From: Nannochloropsis salina CCMP1776
Lineage: Eukaryota; Sar; Eustigmatophyceae; Eustigmatales; Monodopsidaceae
Direction of reading: 5' to 3'
Length of the DNA stretch: 64,000 nt
Assembly (NCBI GenBank): GCA_004565275.1
Contig: SDOX01000078.1
Span: 62,257 to 126,256 of the forward strand
Within the stretch, counting starts at the first letter, position 1; every line of letters starts with the position of its first letter. The translations under genes and the position numbers were made by a program. Below, one piece after another: positions 47,048-57,185 of the stretch. The notes below the pieces were generated by a model. The model ran no database searches, was not told the DNA's origin, and saw nothing but the letters and a program-made list of their open reading frames with translations.

Positions 47048-47623
47048 CACCTGTCAATCTTAGGATCAGGGCGTGTGTATTATTAAATATGAGAGTGCAA
47101 AAATAATATAATAGATCTCACAAGGTATCACTCCAGGCGTCGAGAAGCATAGGCCTACCAAATGTTTCTCGCAATGCCGCTTGAGCGCGCTATCAATGGC
47201 CCATGTCGTTGGGATTCAGCCACGCCTTGGACAGAGGATCCGTTACTTGACCCTTTTCTGGCGACCGTTTCGCTCGCCCGGCGTCTCGTATGGTTCAGGG
47301 ACAGCGACCGACACATGACGATCATGTCAAAGCACTACTTCCGTCACCTTGAAGCGAAAAGCAAAGCCGATAGTAGGATGACTAATGCTGTGTGATGGCT
47401 AGTAAGATGACCTCTATGTGGTCTGCATAGGTGATCGTGTGCCAAAATCTCCCCATTTGGCGGGGTACACGTTCCTTATGTAGGACACGTGCTCTTAATA
47501 ATTTCCTTTCACGTTACGACACTTGCAATGGTTTACAACTAAAATTCTCCTGAAAATTATTCGGCTGCGGGACGTATTGCATTAGGTTTATCGGAAACTG
47601 AGGGATACGAATAGAAAAAAGCA
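47048..47623. other. Divergent intergenic region
   Basis: Separates the divergently transcribed GT31-like gene and the DxD glycosyltransferase gene. A 77-codon open frame at 47162-47395 is not supported by any motif. Confidence 0.4.
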
Positions 47624-49208
47624 ATGAAATCTTCTTATCAGGCCTCAAGGAGCACAAAGAGGTATGTCGTGCTATTAGCTATGTGTACTTATCCTGAACC
47701 TGGTTGACAACTCACTGAACATGACACCAAAGGACAAAATGGGATACCCTCCGCTGGCAGTACCTGGGAATATTTCTGTGGACTTTCATCATTTGGCAGT
47801 ATATGCTTTGGGGATGGCTTCATGGTATGCCTGAAGCCCAACCAAAAGGTGAGCTCGCTTACATATAGTCGTAAATTTCACAATAATAGAATCTACTTCA
47901 TTTATTACTTTCCAATTTTGAAAGTAGGAAACACTTTTGTGAACTCTCAACGACAACAAAACTCGACAAAGGGCTATATCACCGTCATTGAAGGATATCC
48001 AAGACTTCCAGTCGAGCAGGTCAGTACCCCTTCCCCAGAAAATTTCATATAGAGGTATTCACCTGTGATTTCGTCTACATTCTCTACAGAAAAAAATCTC
48101 GCCGAGTGGTCCGAACGATATTGAAGGACTTACTGATAGCGAGCTTGATCGCTTGCATATTGCAACGGTAAGCACATAAAAGTTTAGTCTGATGATTATC
48201 TATTCTCAAGGAAATTACATCTAACCGCGTGTAGATTACTGCTTTCCCGAAATCTACGGAGAAACGTGTTATAAGCTTTGGACTGTATGGTAATGATTCC
48301 AAATACACTATTGGGGCTATTCGGAACGCTGAGCTTGCTCCTCTCTATTTCCCAGGTGCGCAGACGTCCGTAGATCCAAATTCGACTCAGGAATTAACGT
48401 CATACATTCCTCTCTCTGGCAGGTTGGATTGCAAGATTTTATGTCGACAGCTCTGTGCCACCAGATGTCTTGAAGCGACTGAAAGAGTTGGAAGCCGAAA
48501 TTATCATGATGCAGACAACTGGAAACGATCTAATCGCGGGAATGTTCTGGAGATTTCTGGTTGCGGACGACGCAAGTATAGATAGGTCAGGCATATACAA
48601 AAATTCTTGTGTTTCCGGAGAAACATCAATAATGCGCTGCTCAATCTGATCACTTAATCTTTATCCCATAGGTTTATAGTACGAGACACTGACTCCCGCT
48701 TAAATGCAAGAGATCGATTGGCTGTAGAAGAATGGATCAATTCTGGATTACCAATTCATTCTATACGTGATAGCGTTTGGCACTGTCATCCTCTAAATGG
48801 GGGCATGTGGGGGGGGACGCATGGTGCTATTCAGGTAATTTCACATATTCTATATACGACCAGTAGTCTCTATGCTTAGTCTTCTCAGTATATTACTATT
48901 TGAAATTATAGAACATAGGGGCACAAATGGCGTCTTGGTCAGCAAAAAGCGCGTATGGCGAGGATATGGACTTTCTGAACACGGATGTGTGGCCTTTGGT
49001 TGAAAACAAGCAAATGTCTCATGATGCGTACTGTTGCAAGCAATTTCCGAATGCTCATTCGTTTCCAAGCAAACGCTATCTTAGCTATCAGCATGTTGGA
49101 CAAGTATTCAATCATTTGGACGAACCAGTCCAGAAACACATTGACGACATTCGTTCGAAGGTAATTGATGAGAAATGTAGGAGGCATGTAGACTGGATCT
49201 ACGGATAA
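47624..49208 (+). CDS. Membrane-anchored glycosyltransferase-like protein with D-T-D-S-R motif
   Basis: Eight exons join in phase: 47624-~47661, ~47735-47848, ~47929-48019, ~48091-48166, ~48235-48355, ~48421-48584, ~48672-48834 and ~48912-49208, giving ~385 residues. Introns are 60-90 bp and AT-rich. A single hydrophobic segment (YLGIFLWTFIIWQYMLWGW) lies near the N-terminus. The lumenal domain contains ISFGLYGNDSKYTIGAIRN, ARFYVDSSVPPDVLKRLKEL, MFWRFLVADDASIDRFIVRD and DTDSRLNARDRLAVEEW. The D-T-D serves as the DxD metal/nucleotide-sugar site seen in GT-A enzymes. HCHPLNGGMWGGTHGAI is a conserved-looking glycine block. This architecture recalls a family of uncharacterised glycosyltransferases of algae; the donor and acceptor are unknown. 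Confidence 0.75.
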
Positions 49209-49363
49209 AATTGTACATCTGAAATGTGCGCGTTTTTTGCAATCTTAATTCCGGGGATTGTGAATATTCCTTGAATGTAAGAGATGCTTTGGAGGAACAG
49301 GGAAAAGCACTAACTTGCATTTGGACGAAGAAGTGATTGTGTTTGAATCGCTCATTCATCTCT

Positions 49364-49756
49364 TTAGTAGTGTATTGAATCACAAACTTCATACACGGAG
49401 AGCCATTCGTTATCTGTGAGACTTTCTTTCCTCGCTCCGTACTCCTTCGCACTATCTGCAACAATACTCAAACCACGATTACGAAAAGTAATCAGTTCAG
49501 TACTTTTTTTTGGTCGAAGCTTTGTTGGGATATTAAATTTAACATCTTTGACTGAAAGATCCAAAGGAAAGGTCAAGTTCTGAGACAATGGCTGTTTGAG
49601 GCTTCCAATGTTTCCACGCTTTGCCTCTGCTGCTCGCGTGCAGCCTCTTGATTTTTCGAGATTTCGAAAAGGATAAATCTTGCAATTGCCTACATTCTGT
49701 GTTACAGACAACTCTTGCTGATCCAGTAATATATATTGGCTATGCCTGTGAAACAT
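49364..49756 (-). CDS. Hypothetical protein, 130 residues
   Basis: A continuous minus-strand frame with an ATG at 49756 and a stop at 49364, downstream of and convergent to the DxD glycosyltransferase gene. It is polar with no membrane segment or recognised motif; the C-terminal half (ITFRNRGLSIVADSAKEYGA) looks protein-like. An overlapping frame at 49108-49464 could be a further exon. Evidence is length and composition only. Confidence 0.35.
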   Translation of the reverse strand: MFHRHSQYILLDQQELSVTQNVGNCKIYPFRNLEKSRGCTRAAEAKRGNIGSLKQPLSQNLTFPLDLSVKDVKFNIPTKLRPKKSTELITFRNRGLSIVADSAKEYGARKESLTDNEWLSVYEVCDSIHY

Positions 49757-49811
49757 GCATCACTTCCCAGTACCAAAACAAAAAGAGCGTTGGATTGTGA
49801 AGTGATCTAAT

Positions 49812-50213
49812 GTGTTCATAGAGGGTTGTCTCTTCAAATGGAAGACCTTCTCAGATTCCCGTGATTGTCTTCTTGATGGCCATTGGAAAAATGATAATCT
49901 GGCTCATGCATGTAAGTTCTTTAGATTCATCTTTTTACTGGAAAACTCGACGCGTGATCTGTGTTGCTATCTTTTTGTTCTCGCCATCGCCAACATGATT
50001 CTTACCAAGTCAAAATTGCTGGAAACATGGGAAAGAGGTCTGAGGAGCAACACAAGATCACAAAACTTCCAACAAAAATGCAGAAGTACTTTGCTCATAC
50101 AGAAAACAGCTTCCACCCATACTTTATTGATGACGACATTTCTACACTCATGGATTATTTTGTACTTTGTAGGTACGCTTGTCCAGATTCGTTTGTATGC
50201 CACATGTAACTGA
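49812..50213 (+). pseudogene. Possible decayed coding fragment
   Basis: Two protein-like stretches on the plus strand, FSDSRDCLLDGHWKNDNLAH ending at a good donor (GCAT|GTAAGT) and, in another frame, QKYFAHTENSFHPYFIDDDI. They cannot be joined without a stop codon using the sites I see. This looks like a remnant of a glycan-enzyme gene in the cluster, but no family is recognised. Confidence 0.22.
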
Positions 50214-51052
50214 TTTACGATGAGCATATGCTGACAGGTTTATCCCTTTCGCTTACATCATTCTAAGAGGCTCAGATATTTTGCAATGAATTATGCAGGA
50301 GCTGAATACAAGGCGATTTCTAGCTAGTAATTGCAGCCACAGAGGCCGATTTTGAAATGTCGGCGATGATTGCATTTTAGCATGGTTTTCAGATAATTTC
50401 ACAAGTCAAATCATTGTAGCATCAATATTAGGACCCCAACTATATGAAATAATTTTTATTTTGATGATGAAAATGTTTTGGGGACCTAGATGAGGTCCCA
50501 TTGGCAAAAGTAGGCGCTGCAAAGCATTCGAACGTAGTTTCCATATGTTCATTTTTAAACGGTCGCTTTGCACCGGACGCTTTAAAGCACGCCTTCTAAT
50601 CGAAAGGTAAAACCGCTGTTCAAATGCTCCCTGACGTTTTAAGAAGATTCATCATTAGTTCTTTGTATCTTTGAAGCATGCTGATTCTTCCAAGAAGCAC
50701 ATGATAATTGCGCATTTCTACGTGTGCAGCCAAGGAAGGCGAGTCTTCGATTATTTCCTGTTTCCTTTGCACGCGCACAGCGTCCAGAGCCTTCCCACGC
50801 GCTGTGTAAAAGTCGTGACACACTTATGGTGATCTTTGGCTTGTTTGCTAATATCTTAATTGCCATCAACCACTTAAGCCTCATGTCCAATCCAACTCTC
50901 ATAAATGATTGTGTACCTAGATAAGAACTTATTCGAGGCAGAAAGAAACATACTAGCCAAGACTTGGGACTTGCACATAGACTTCATCAACGCCATATCT
51001 CACCGCTCTTTCGTATACACTGTTTAGGACCTTACTCGATCTTCTCGGCATT
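50214..51052. other. AT-rich intergenic stretch
   Basis: No gene, RNA or repeat was recognised. It contains the upstream region of the secreted-protein gene at 51053. Confidence 0.5.
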
Positions 51053-51658
51053 ATGCGCAGCGCATTTTCTTTGCTTGCCCTTGGCATTACCCTCGGTAAT
51101 ACCCTCATCACGACCGCTGGTCAAGACCTTAATCTCAAGTCGATTCGCGCTGTCGATAGGTCCGTGACGAACAAGGACACATGGAAAATGAAGGGTAAAA
51201 TCGATGATCCTTCTATGACCATTGTTCCTGCAATTGCCCAGACGGGACTGACCGTTGAATTGCAAGACACTGCTAATGATCCCTTAAACACTGTAACATT
51301 TGCGGCGAGCGATTGTCGTGCAAACGGAAGGAAGGCAACCTGTAAAGTTCAAGGCGCGCGCGTGTCGATTAAAAGCTCCAGACGGCCGAAGATCAAAATA
51401 CCCAAAACTGTGCATGCTAAAAACTTCAATTCAACTGGTGGTTACTACAGTGTGACTGGAAGTTTTCGTAGATTGACGTTTCTCGAGGACCCAGTTTTGT
51501 CTCCTCTCACAGTTGAGATGACGGTGGATGGAGATGTGCTGTCGGATACTCTCACGTCATGCTATGACATTCCTCGAATGAATGGCAGGAACACGATCAC
51601 TCACTGTGAGCCGGGGCCTCCGATTCCTACTCCGGGCCCGACCGCTGCTAGTCCGTAA
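51053..51658 (+). CDS. Small secreted protein, unrecognised
   Basis: An intronless gene of 201 residues with a clear signal peptide (FSLLALGITLGNTLITTAG, cleavage near residue 23). The mature part is beta-rich and basic in the middle (RVSIKSSRRPKIKIPK), has cysteines that may pair (SDCRANGRKATC; LTSCYDIPRMNG with HCEP) and ends in a short Pro/Thr tail (PPIPTPGPTAASP). The layout, with signal, beta domain containing a basic KxK core, then Pro/Thr tail, resembles the N-terminal half of the gene at 61084. It may be a distant relative, although sequence identity is not obvious. Expected location is extracellular or cell wall. Confidence 0.65.
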   Translation: MRSAFSLLALGITLGNTLITTAGQDLNLKSIRAVDRSVTNKDTWKMKGKIDDPSMTIVPAIAQTGLTVELQDTANDPLNTVTFAASDCRANGRKATCKVQGARVSIKSSRRPKIKIPKTVHAKNFNSTGGYYSVTGSFRRLTFLEDPVLSPLTVEMTVDGDVLSDTLTSCYDIPRMNGRNTITHCEPGPPIPTPGPTAASP

Positions 51659-52052
51659 CTTAAGTTCCCTCTTTTTCCCCGATCCTCGTAATTTAAAATT
51701 GAGATAGATGTCAAGTCTCTGATTTATGTGTCAACCACGTTGCAACTACGCAAATTCTATCCCAAATTTATTTTCCCCGAATGACACTCTGAACAATGAT
51801 TAATGATCCAGAGACTGAGCGGAAACTAGACTTAAATTAAATCCCTAATTATCAGGCTCCCTTGATATCCACGACTCGACCTCATGGAATTGTAGTTAAT
51901 TTTATCTGACTCGGTGATGAAAGTAAGAAATAAAACCTGATCGTGCTCCGCGGGCGGGGCGTGCTTCTCGCTGCTTCCCCATTCTATGTTAGGGCTAGTA
52001 ACAGGAAAGGATTGCTTTGAAAAGGGAGTAAGTACCTCTATCCTCGCGCGTA

Positions 52053-52421
52053 TTGAGGCCCAGGTACACTACTAGTTCAAAATTTTGGTTCAACCGGCCC
52101 TGCGGGTCGACGCACTTGTGCTTTGGCAGTCTACAGAAGACTACCTTTATTGCTTCTGGCTCTTTCTCCGCAGGTCTGGCGATCGTGTGGTCCTTGTTGG
52201 GGGTGGTGGCGGTGGTCGGTACCACAGAAATGTTCATGAATTCAGGGGCACGCAATTGGCCGATAGTGTCGGATCTTCTTTCCTCTCTTCCCGTGGATGA
52301 CATGACTCTCCGATGCAGCGTCCCGAGGGCTTTGTTTTTGGCCTACCCTAGACAGCTCGCACGCGAATCTGCTGCGGCCATTAATGTTGCTGGTCAAGGT
52401 AGCCACCATTGTGTCGTGTAA
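52053..52421 (+). CDS. Hypothetical protein fragment
   Basis: An open plus-strand frame without an ATG start, containing a hydrophobic stretch (GLAIVWSLLGVVAVVG) and an Arg/Ala-rich end. No homologue is recognised, and splice sites could not be assigned. It may be one exon of an unresolved gene or chance. Confidence 0.22.
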   Translation: MRPRYTTSSKFWFNRPCGSTHLCFGSLQKTTFIASGSFSAGLAIVWSLLGVVAVVGTTEMFMNSGARNWPIVSDLLSSLPVDDMTLRCSVPRALFLAYPRQLARESAAAINVAGQGSHHCVV

Positions 52422-52742
52422 CGTTTTCTGCGACGCCAGACGTTATGACGCAGCTGCCGCCGCCACGCCATTGTAAGAAAAGACGTGACCCTACTGGAGC
52501 GCCTGATGGGGGTATGGATGTTAAAGATGAGACGCCATGTCAAATTTTCATTCCATGCGGCGGAGAATCGACCTGAGTGGGTTGACAGGGACAGAAGTGT
52601 GAAAAGGCACGAGCGGTCGGTCATTCTCCGTAGCCAATCACACGCACTTCCGTATCCTCAGTGGGGCGTATGCTCGTCCGCAAGGTAATAATAAGAGAAC
52701 AATGAGAAGGATATCCGCGGGCTGGTTGAACAGAACTCAAAA

Positions 52743-53429
52743 CTAAAGCGAAATTGAAACGAGATACAGAGTGTTCTTTATTCTCGTGCTATTTGAGACT
52801 CCGGTACGTCTTGCCCGCGCCGCAATCAGGTCTGCCTCCTCCGCCTCTTCCTGAGTCATGATCCTTCCGTGCTGCTGCAGCAGGCTTTCAAGTTTATGTC
52901 TCGCTTTCTCAAGCAGCCACACAGGATCCCTCTCCACCGTCAGCAGCGGGGCTAGCTTTTCCAGTACCTCTGCCTCATGCGCAGTTTCCTTCAAGTGCGC
53001 CTCTACTTTCTCAAGCTCCTTCTCAAATGCTTGTAGACGAAGATTCAGCTCCGCAGCCCCGCGCCGTAATACGCGAGAAGGTGGGCCCGTTGCCAGTGTC
53101 TCAGGCAATCTCGTCCAGGTGCTTGTATGACGTGCTGGCCCACAATTGCTTTCCGTAGAAGTCTCTTGTGTTTCGATAGACATAATTGACAGTTGCTTCT
53201 CAAGATTTATCCCTTTTTCCTGAGCTTCCTCCGTCAACACCTGGACAGCGGCTAGGGTGAGAGCTACAGCGTGCGGGTCGGTCCACGAGTCCGGGGGACT
53301 GATGTGGTGCCGAGCCAGTGTCGCTATTGCAAGGTCTTGCTCGACTAGCAGGCGATTATTGACAATGCCTTGATCGGGGTCCGCCACAGGAGGAGAAACC
53401 ACACAGCGCGAAGCGTCAGATGTGTGCAT
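52743..53429 (-). CDS. Hypothetical coiled-coil protein
   Basis: A single long minus-strand frame (~228 residues from the ATG at 53429; the open frame extends 11 codons further upstream). The N-terminal half is mixed and contains a predicted helix (IVNNRLLVEQDLAIATLARH). The C-terminal half is a heptad-like helix (LRLQAFEKELEKVEAHLKET, then LLEKARHKLESLLQQHGRI and TQEEAEEADLIAARAR). Balanced composition over the whole length and absence of repeats favour a real gene. No family is recognised. Confidence 0.55.
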   Translation of the reverse strand: MHTSDASRCVVSPPVADPDQGIVNNRLLVEQDLAIATLARHHISPPDSWTDPHAVALTLAAVQVLTEEAQEKGINLEKQLSIMSIETQETSTESNCGPARHTSTWTRLPETLATGPPSRVLRRGAAELNLRLQAFEKELEKVEAHLKETAHEAEVLEKLAPLLTVERDPVWLLEKARHKLESLLQQHGRIMTQEEAEEADLIAARARRTGVSNSTRIKNTLYLVSISL

Positions 53430-53781
53430 GACGGTGGCTTCATTCCTTCGTGCTGCGTCCACTCCTGTCTACTGGGTATTATTTCTGAGAGTTAATAGCC
53501 TTTTTTGTATCCACACTGAGCTGGCAAGACTAGTCATAGCTATTCTTGCTCCTCGAGCACCAGGATGACACGATCGGACATGCACATCGGTGCGTGTTCA
53601 TCCGCTCTTGTCTCCCACTCCCCTCACGTTCGATGTCGCTCTTCCTCGCCGCATTCTGTCAAAATTGTGTGAATGGGTAGAAGAGAGTGAGTTATGTTTT
53701 GGATAGACGTCGGGAGGAACATGTGTTAGAGCGAGTCATTAGGATTCTCCGTGAATGTGGGGAGTCACCGATTCCAGGCTA

Positions 53782-54367
53782 GGTCACCAACTTTGGCTTT
53801 TTATTTTTGGTCGCCCCACACACATCCGGGTCGCCTAGTGTTGACATCCTCTGTCACGTTTACAGGAGGCATAGTTTGGCAGATTATCTCCCACAATAGA
53901 GCAAAGAACATTAGACATATAAGAGAATGACTGGAAGTGCTTGTCCTTCAGGCGAGTTGGAAAGATTACATGGCTCCTGTCATTCTTATTATCGCGTCCA
54001 GACAGTCTCTACGCTGCCCTCCCGCCCCCCTACAACAAGTAGTTTGGCAGATTATCTCACAGTAAGCAAAGAACATTAAACATATAAGAGGATGACTGGA
54101 AGTGTTTGTCCTTCAGGCAAGTTAGAAAGATCACATGACTTCTGTCCTTCTTCATTTCGCGTCCAGACAGTCTCTACGCTGGCCTCCCGCCCCCCCACCA
54201 CAAGTAGTTTATCGAAAAAAACGTCGGCTGCATGGCAAATCACAATGTAAACATATTCACGATAAATGGCAGCTTTGACTGTTCAAATGTTCAAAACGGA
54301 GGATGTCAAACTAGGCGACCCGAATGTGTGTGGGGCGACCAAAAATGGGTAGCCAAAGTTGGTGACC
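53782..54367. mobile_element. MITE-like element with ~70-bp terminal inverted repeats
   Basis: 53782-53851 (starting GGTCACCAACTTTGGC, ending GACATCCTC) is the near-perfect reverse complement of 54299-54367. The 586-bp element encodes nothing recognisable and contains two tandem copies of a ~166-bp unit. No target-site duplication is evident at the edges ('cta' against 'gcc'). The length, long inverted termini and non-coding interior fit a non-autonomous foldback/MITE element. Confidence 0.75.
53877..54209. repeat. Tandem ~166-bp repeat inside the MITE-like element
   Basis: Two consecutive units, each running from TTTGGCAGATTATCTC through AGACAGTCTCTACGCTG to CACAAGTAGT or CAACAAGTAGT (first ~53877-54043, second ~54044-54209), with about 10% differences. 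Confidence 0.9.
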
Positions 54368-55200
54368 GCCGACCCCATCGTTTAAATAACGGGTCCAGGG
54401 AGATTAAGGATCGGCTCCGACAAAGTCCCATATGAATGTGTAGCTCACTGGTCGCATGGAGATTTACTCCGAGTTTTCGGCCATGTGAGTGTAATTTAAT
54501 CGCTCTTTTGTTTTTTGAGATTAAGTTTTTGAAATTTGTGTTGTGGCAGACTGAACAAAACTCACAATTATGCTGCTTCTCTCCCTATCCGGTATTTTTG
54601 ATCATTCATTTTGTCGTCTCCTAAGATGGCAGGTGCCTTCGTTTGCCGTCGCTGTACAACTTATCTCACTTTTTCGTTTCGATCGTAAGGTTAGGGTTCT
54701 TGATTATCTTGCCTGATTGTAGAAACCTCTATGGCTGCTTCAGCTACAATTCCAGGCCCGTGGCATAGCCCGTAGATGTCTTACTTTCTTTCTTTTCTCG
54801 ACATTTGCTGCTAATGATGACGGAGGCCCCTCGTTTCGCATACATTTAAAGACCTTGTCCGCTGCTGATGTTCTCCCCAGGATGAAAAGAAACGCGAAAA
54901 GGGAGGAGCAGAGATGAGACGTCCAGTTATCTTGGCATTGTAAAAACAGTGCAAGGGTTCGGATATAACGGGTCGTACTTATCTATACTATTCGCGATAT
55001 CAGACCGAGGACTTGAGCAAAGGTCAGAATATGGAACAAACCAAAGCGCATGATAAACAAGGAGGCGTACTATCGCGAGGTTTTTTTGGGTCGATGTTTA
55101 AAGATCGATATAAACCGCCGGCGCTTCTTTGACATCAAAGCGCCGGCGGCAAGATAGGTAAGGGTAAAATTTCGTCGCAACTCTGCCATCAAGCGGATAA
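54368..55200. other. Intergenic
   Basis: No gene recognised. A GC-rich hairpin at 55115-55149 is listed separately. Confidence 0.45.
55115..55149. repeat. GC-rich inverted repeat (hairpin)
   Basis: The arms CCGCCGGCGCTT (55115-55126) and AAGCGCCGGCGG (55138-55149) are perfect reverse complements around an 11-base loop, an isolated GC island in AT-rich surroundings. It may be a transcription-termination or replication-related structure, or an insertion footprint. Confidence 0.8.
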
Positions 55201-55629
55201 CTACCGCGAGAACCTGCGAGGCTGGGGCGACAAACTGTTCTCATCACGAGGACTGGGGGTTGGAGGATGGAGCTGCCTGTGAAGGTAGCAGCAGTGACTC
55301 GGGTGTCCATATTTGTCGGGAACGGTGGAGCTGTCAGGCACGCAGCAACAACAGTCTTGCCTCGCGGTTAATGTGAACCCGAGAAAGCCGAGAAAATCAC
55401 TCCGAGGAGGGCAAGGAGGCGCAGCCGCCTCATGCGAACAACAAGAATTCTTGCCCAAAACAAAGTCTTGTTGACATTTGAGGAAGTTGCTCATCGTGAC
55501 GAGTCTATAGCGCATCACCCCAAGAGAATAAGAGTACGACTTCTTCAAGGATAACTGATGACCTGTCAGAGCGTCATTGAAGAAACCGATGAGGATACCT
55601 TGCCCCCAAAAAACATTGGCAATTGTCAT
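55201..55629 (-). CDS. Hypothetical Cys-rich protein
   Basis: A minus-strand frame with an ATG at 55629 and a stop at 55201 (142 residues). It has a hydrophobic N-terminus (ANVFWGQGILIGFFNDALTG) and cysteine clusters (QDCCCCVPDS, HCCYLH). On the opposite strand the same region contains RGWGDKL, reminiscent of the G-x-G-D-R-L motif near the start of fucosyltransferase domains, so this frame may be a shadow of an upstream exon of the gene at 55875. Weak evidence. Confidence 0.25.
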   Translation of the reverse strand: MTIANVFWGQGILIGFFNDALTGHQLSLKKSYSYSLGVMRYRLVTMSNFLKCQQDFVLGKNSCCSHEAAAPPCPPRSDFLGFLGFTLTARQDCCCCVPDSSTVPDKYGHPSHCCYLHRQLHPPTPSPRDENSLSPQPRRFSR

Positions 55630-55874
55630 TGACCAGTTGAAATATATGTCTTTGGTCTAAACAAGGGATGTTCCTATTCTAATGCTCGGGAAAACCCGAT
55701 TTCGGCCAAAGACAACAAGTTCCCTCAGTAAAATCACTCCAGAGATGCATGCCTCATGTCTTTCCACATCGATGGATTCCCTCTTGACCTTACATTAACG
55801 CTTTTCTCGAAATTCGCTATAAGAAGCGAGATACCTCGCATCCTGAAGGCATTGTCAGGATTTATTGATTATCA

Positions 55875-56519
55875 ATGACATGTTCAAAACAAAGAAGATT
55901 CGTTGGCTGGCAACTCAGCGAGGAACACCTCATCCCCCTACACTACCCGGACGATGAGGAGACGGAAAAAGAGGCCATGCTGGAGGCGAGGAATACCATA
56001 CGCCTAGGCATCCAGATCCGCGGGGAGGACTTCGTCTTCAACCAGCCAGGGAAGGCGGAGAGGCTGAGCCTCGACGATTACATGTCCTATTTCCAATGCA
56101 CGCGCGAGATAGAGCACCATAAACGAACGCCCGAGACCACAAAGGTGGTATGGTACCTAGTTTCGGACTCTCTAGGGCTGAAAGAGCTTGCGCTCGAGAA
56201 GTTCGGGCAGGAGCTCGTTGTCACCTCCACAGAGCCGAGTCGGCACGTCCTCTGCGCAAAGGACGGGCTGACCGACTGCAACGAGAGCGGAGAGATGGCG
56301 GAGAGCCTGGCAGCAGCGGCGACAGGCATGATGGGTTTGGCAGAGACGGATTACATCATCCTAACGCGACAGTCGGGCTTCGGCAAGGTAGCTGCCTGGC
56401 TGAACATGCGCTGGCATAACGTCTGGTGGCTCTCGCCAGGGGAGCCTCAAATGCATGCATGCGGAGCAAGGTCATACGTGCAATTGGAGGACATGGCAGA
56501 CAAGTGGAGCAGACTGTAA
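55875..56519 (+). CDS. Fucosyltransferase-like (GT23/O-FucT superfamily) C-terminal domain
   Basis: A 214-codon frame. IRLGIQIRGEDFVFNQ corresponds to the H/Q-x-R strand of the donor site in the GT23/plant FUT/O-FucT superfamily; WYLVSDSLGLKELALEKFG is the conserved 'V-S-D-S ... K' strand; and DYIILTRQSGFGKVAAWLNMR matches the S-x-F-S/G ... A-A-W-L block. These three elements are in the right order and spacing. The protein lacks the N-terminal acceptor-side domain and a membrane anchor usual in such enzymes (400-600 residues). The ATG at 55875 may therefore be only an internal Met in a 3' exon, or the gene may be truncated. The role would be transfer of fucose or a related sugar from a GDP-sugar. 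Confidence 0.55.
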   Translation: MTCSKQRRFVGWQLSEEHLIPLHYPDDEETEKEAMLEARNTIRLGIQIRGEDFVFNQPGKAERLSLDDYMSYFQCTREIEHHKRTPETTKVVWYLVSDSLGLKELALEKFGQELVVTSTEPSRHVLCAKDGLTDCNESGEMAESLAAAATGMMGLAETDYIILTRQSGFGKVAAWLNMRWHNVWWLSPGEPQMHACGARSYVQLEDMADKWSRL

Positions 56520-56969
56520 AAAAGGGATTCGAGAACCGCAAATCGAGGGAATGTCAGCAGGACTTGGTCCCGACATTCTTATGGTGCATGCGAAATGATT
56601 AAACTCATAATACTTGACTTCCTGCACAAGACTTGAGCTGATGCTATCAGCTACCCAAAGGATGCGTCTAGGGCCAAGAGGGAGAAGCCATAGGAAGTTA
56701 GAAAATGGAATGTGACTCGGATTAAAAATTCATTAATGCGTATATGAACGGTGTTCACTGTCCTACATATGCAACTAAGGAGCTCATTCATTACCAAGTT
56801 TGGCCTCGCCCAAAACATGGTTTCTCATTTCTTTTGGCGGATAGGGATAAATTTCGGAAGATATAGATATCCCTCCGTCATCTTGGACCCCAATTGAGTG
56901 CATGGTCAATTAAAAAGCATTTATCCAAAGCAAAGACGCGGGGCAACCTTGCAACTTGAACTACACCTC

Positions 56970-57185
56970 ACGTCAGGAATACTGAATACCTCATACGTCT
57001 TAATTATGGTTGCCTTCATTTCATTTTTATCTGAGCTTTCCATATGAAAAGTAGATGCATAGCTCAGGCAGGGGACAGACACCAAAGCCGGTTGTAAGAC
57101 GTCCGACTCGCTAAGTCGTTGGGTTGTTGGCGTTAAGGTTGTAAAAGCGGTCGGATCGCCCTCAGAGCAAGTTAGCAGCGAGCTC
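56970..57185. repeat. Divergent copy of the 57-59 kb repeat
   Basis: Contains 'actgaatacctcatacgt', 'taattatg', 'agatgcatagc', 'agacacc' and 'taagacgtccgac' in the same order as 57892-58050, so it is an older direct copy of that repeat. The surrounding 56520-57430 holds no supported gene. Confidence 0.6.

Noticed and set aside
47162-47395. 77-codon plus-strand frame
   Set aside because: Lies in the divergent promoter region, has no motif and no partner exons.
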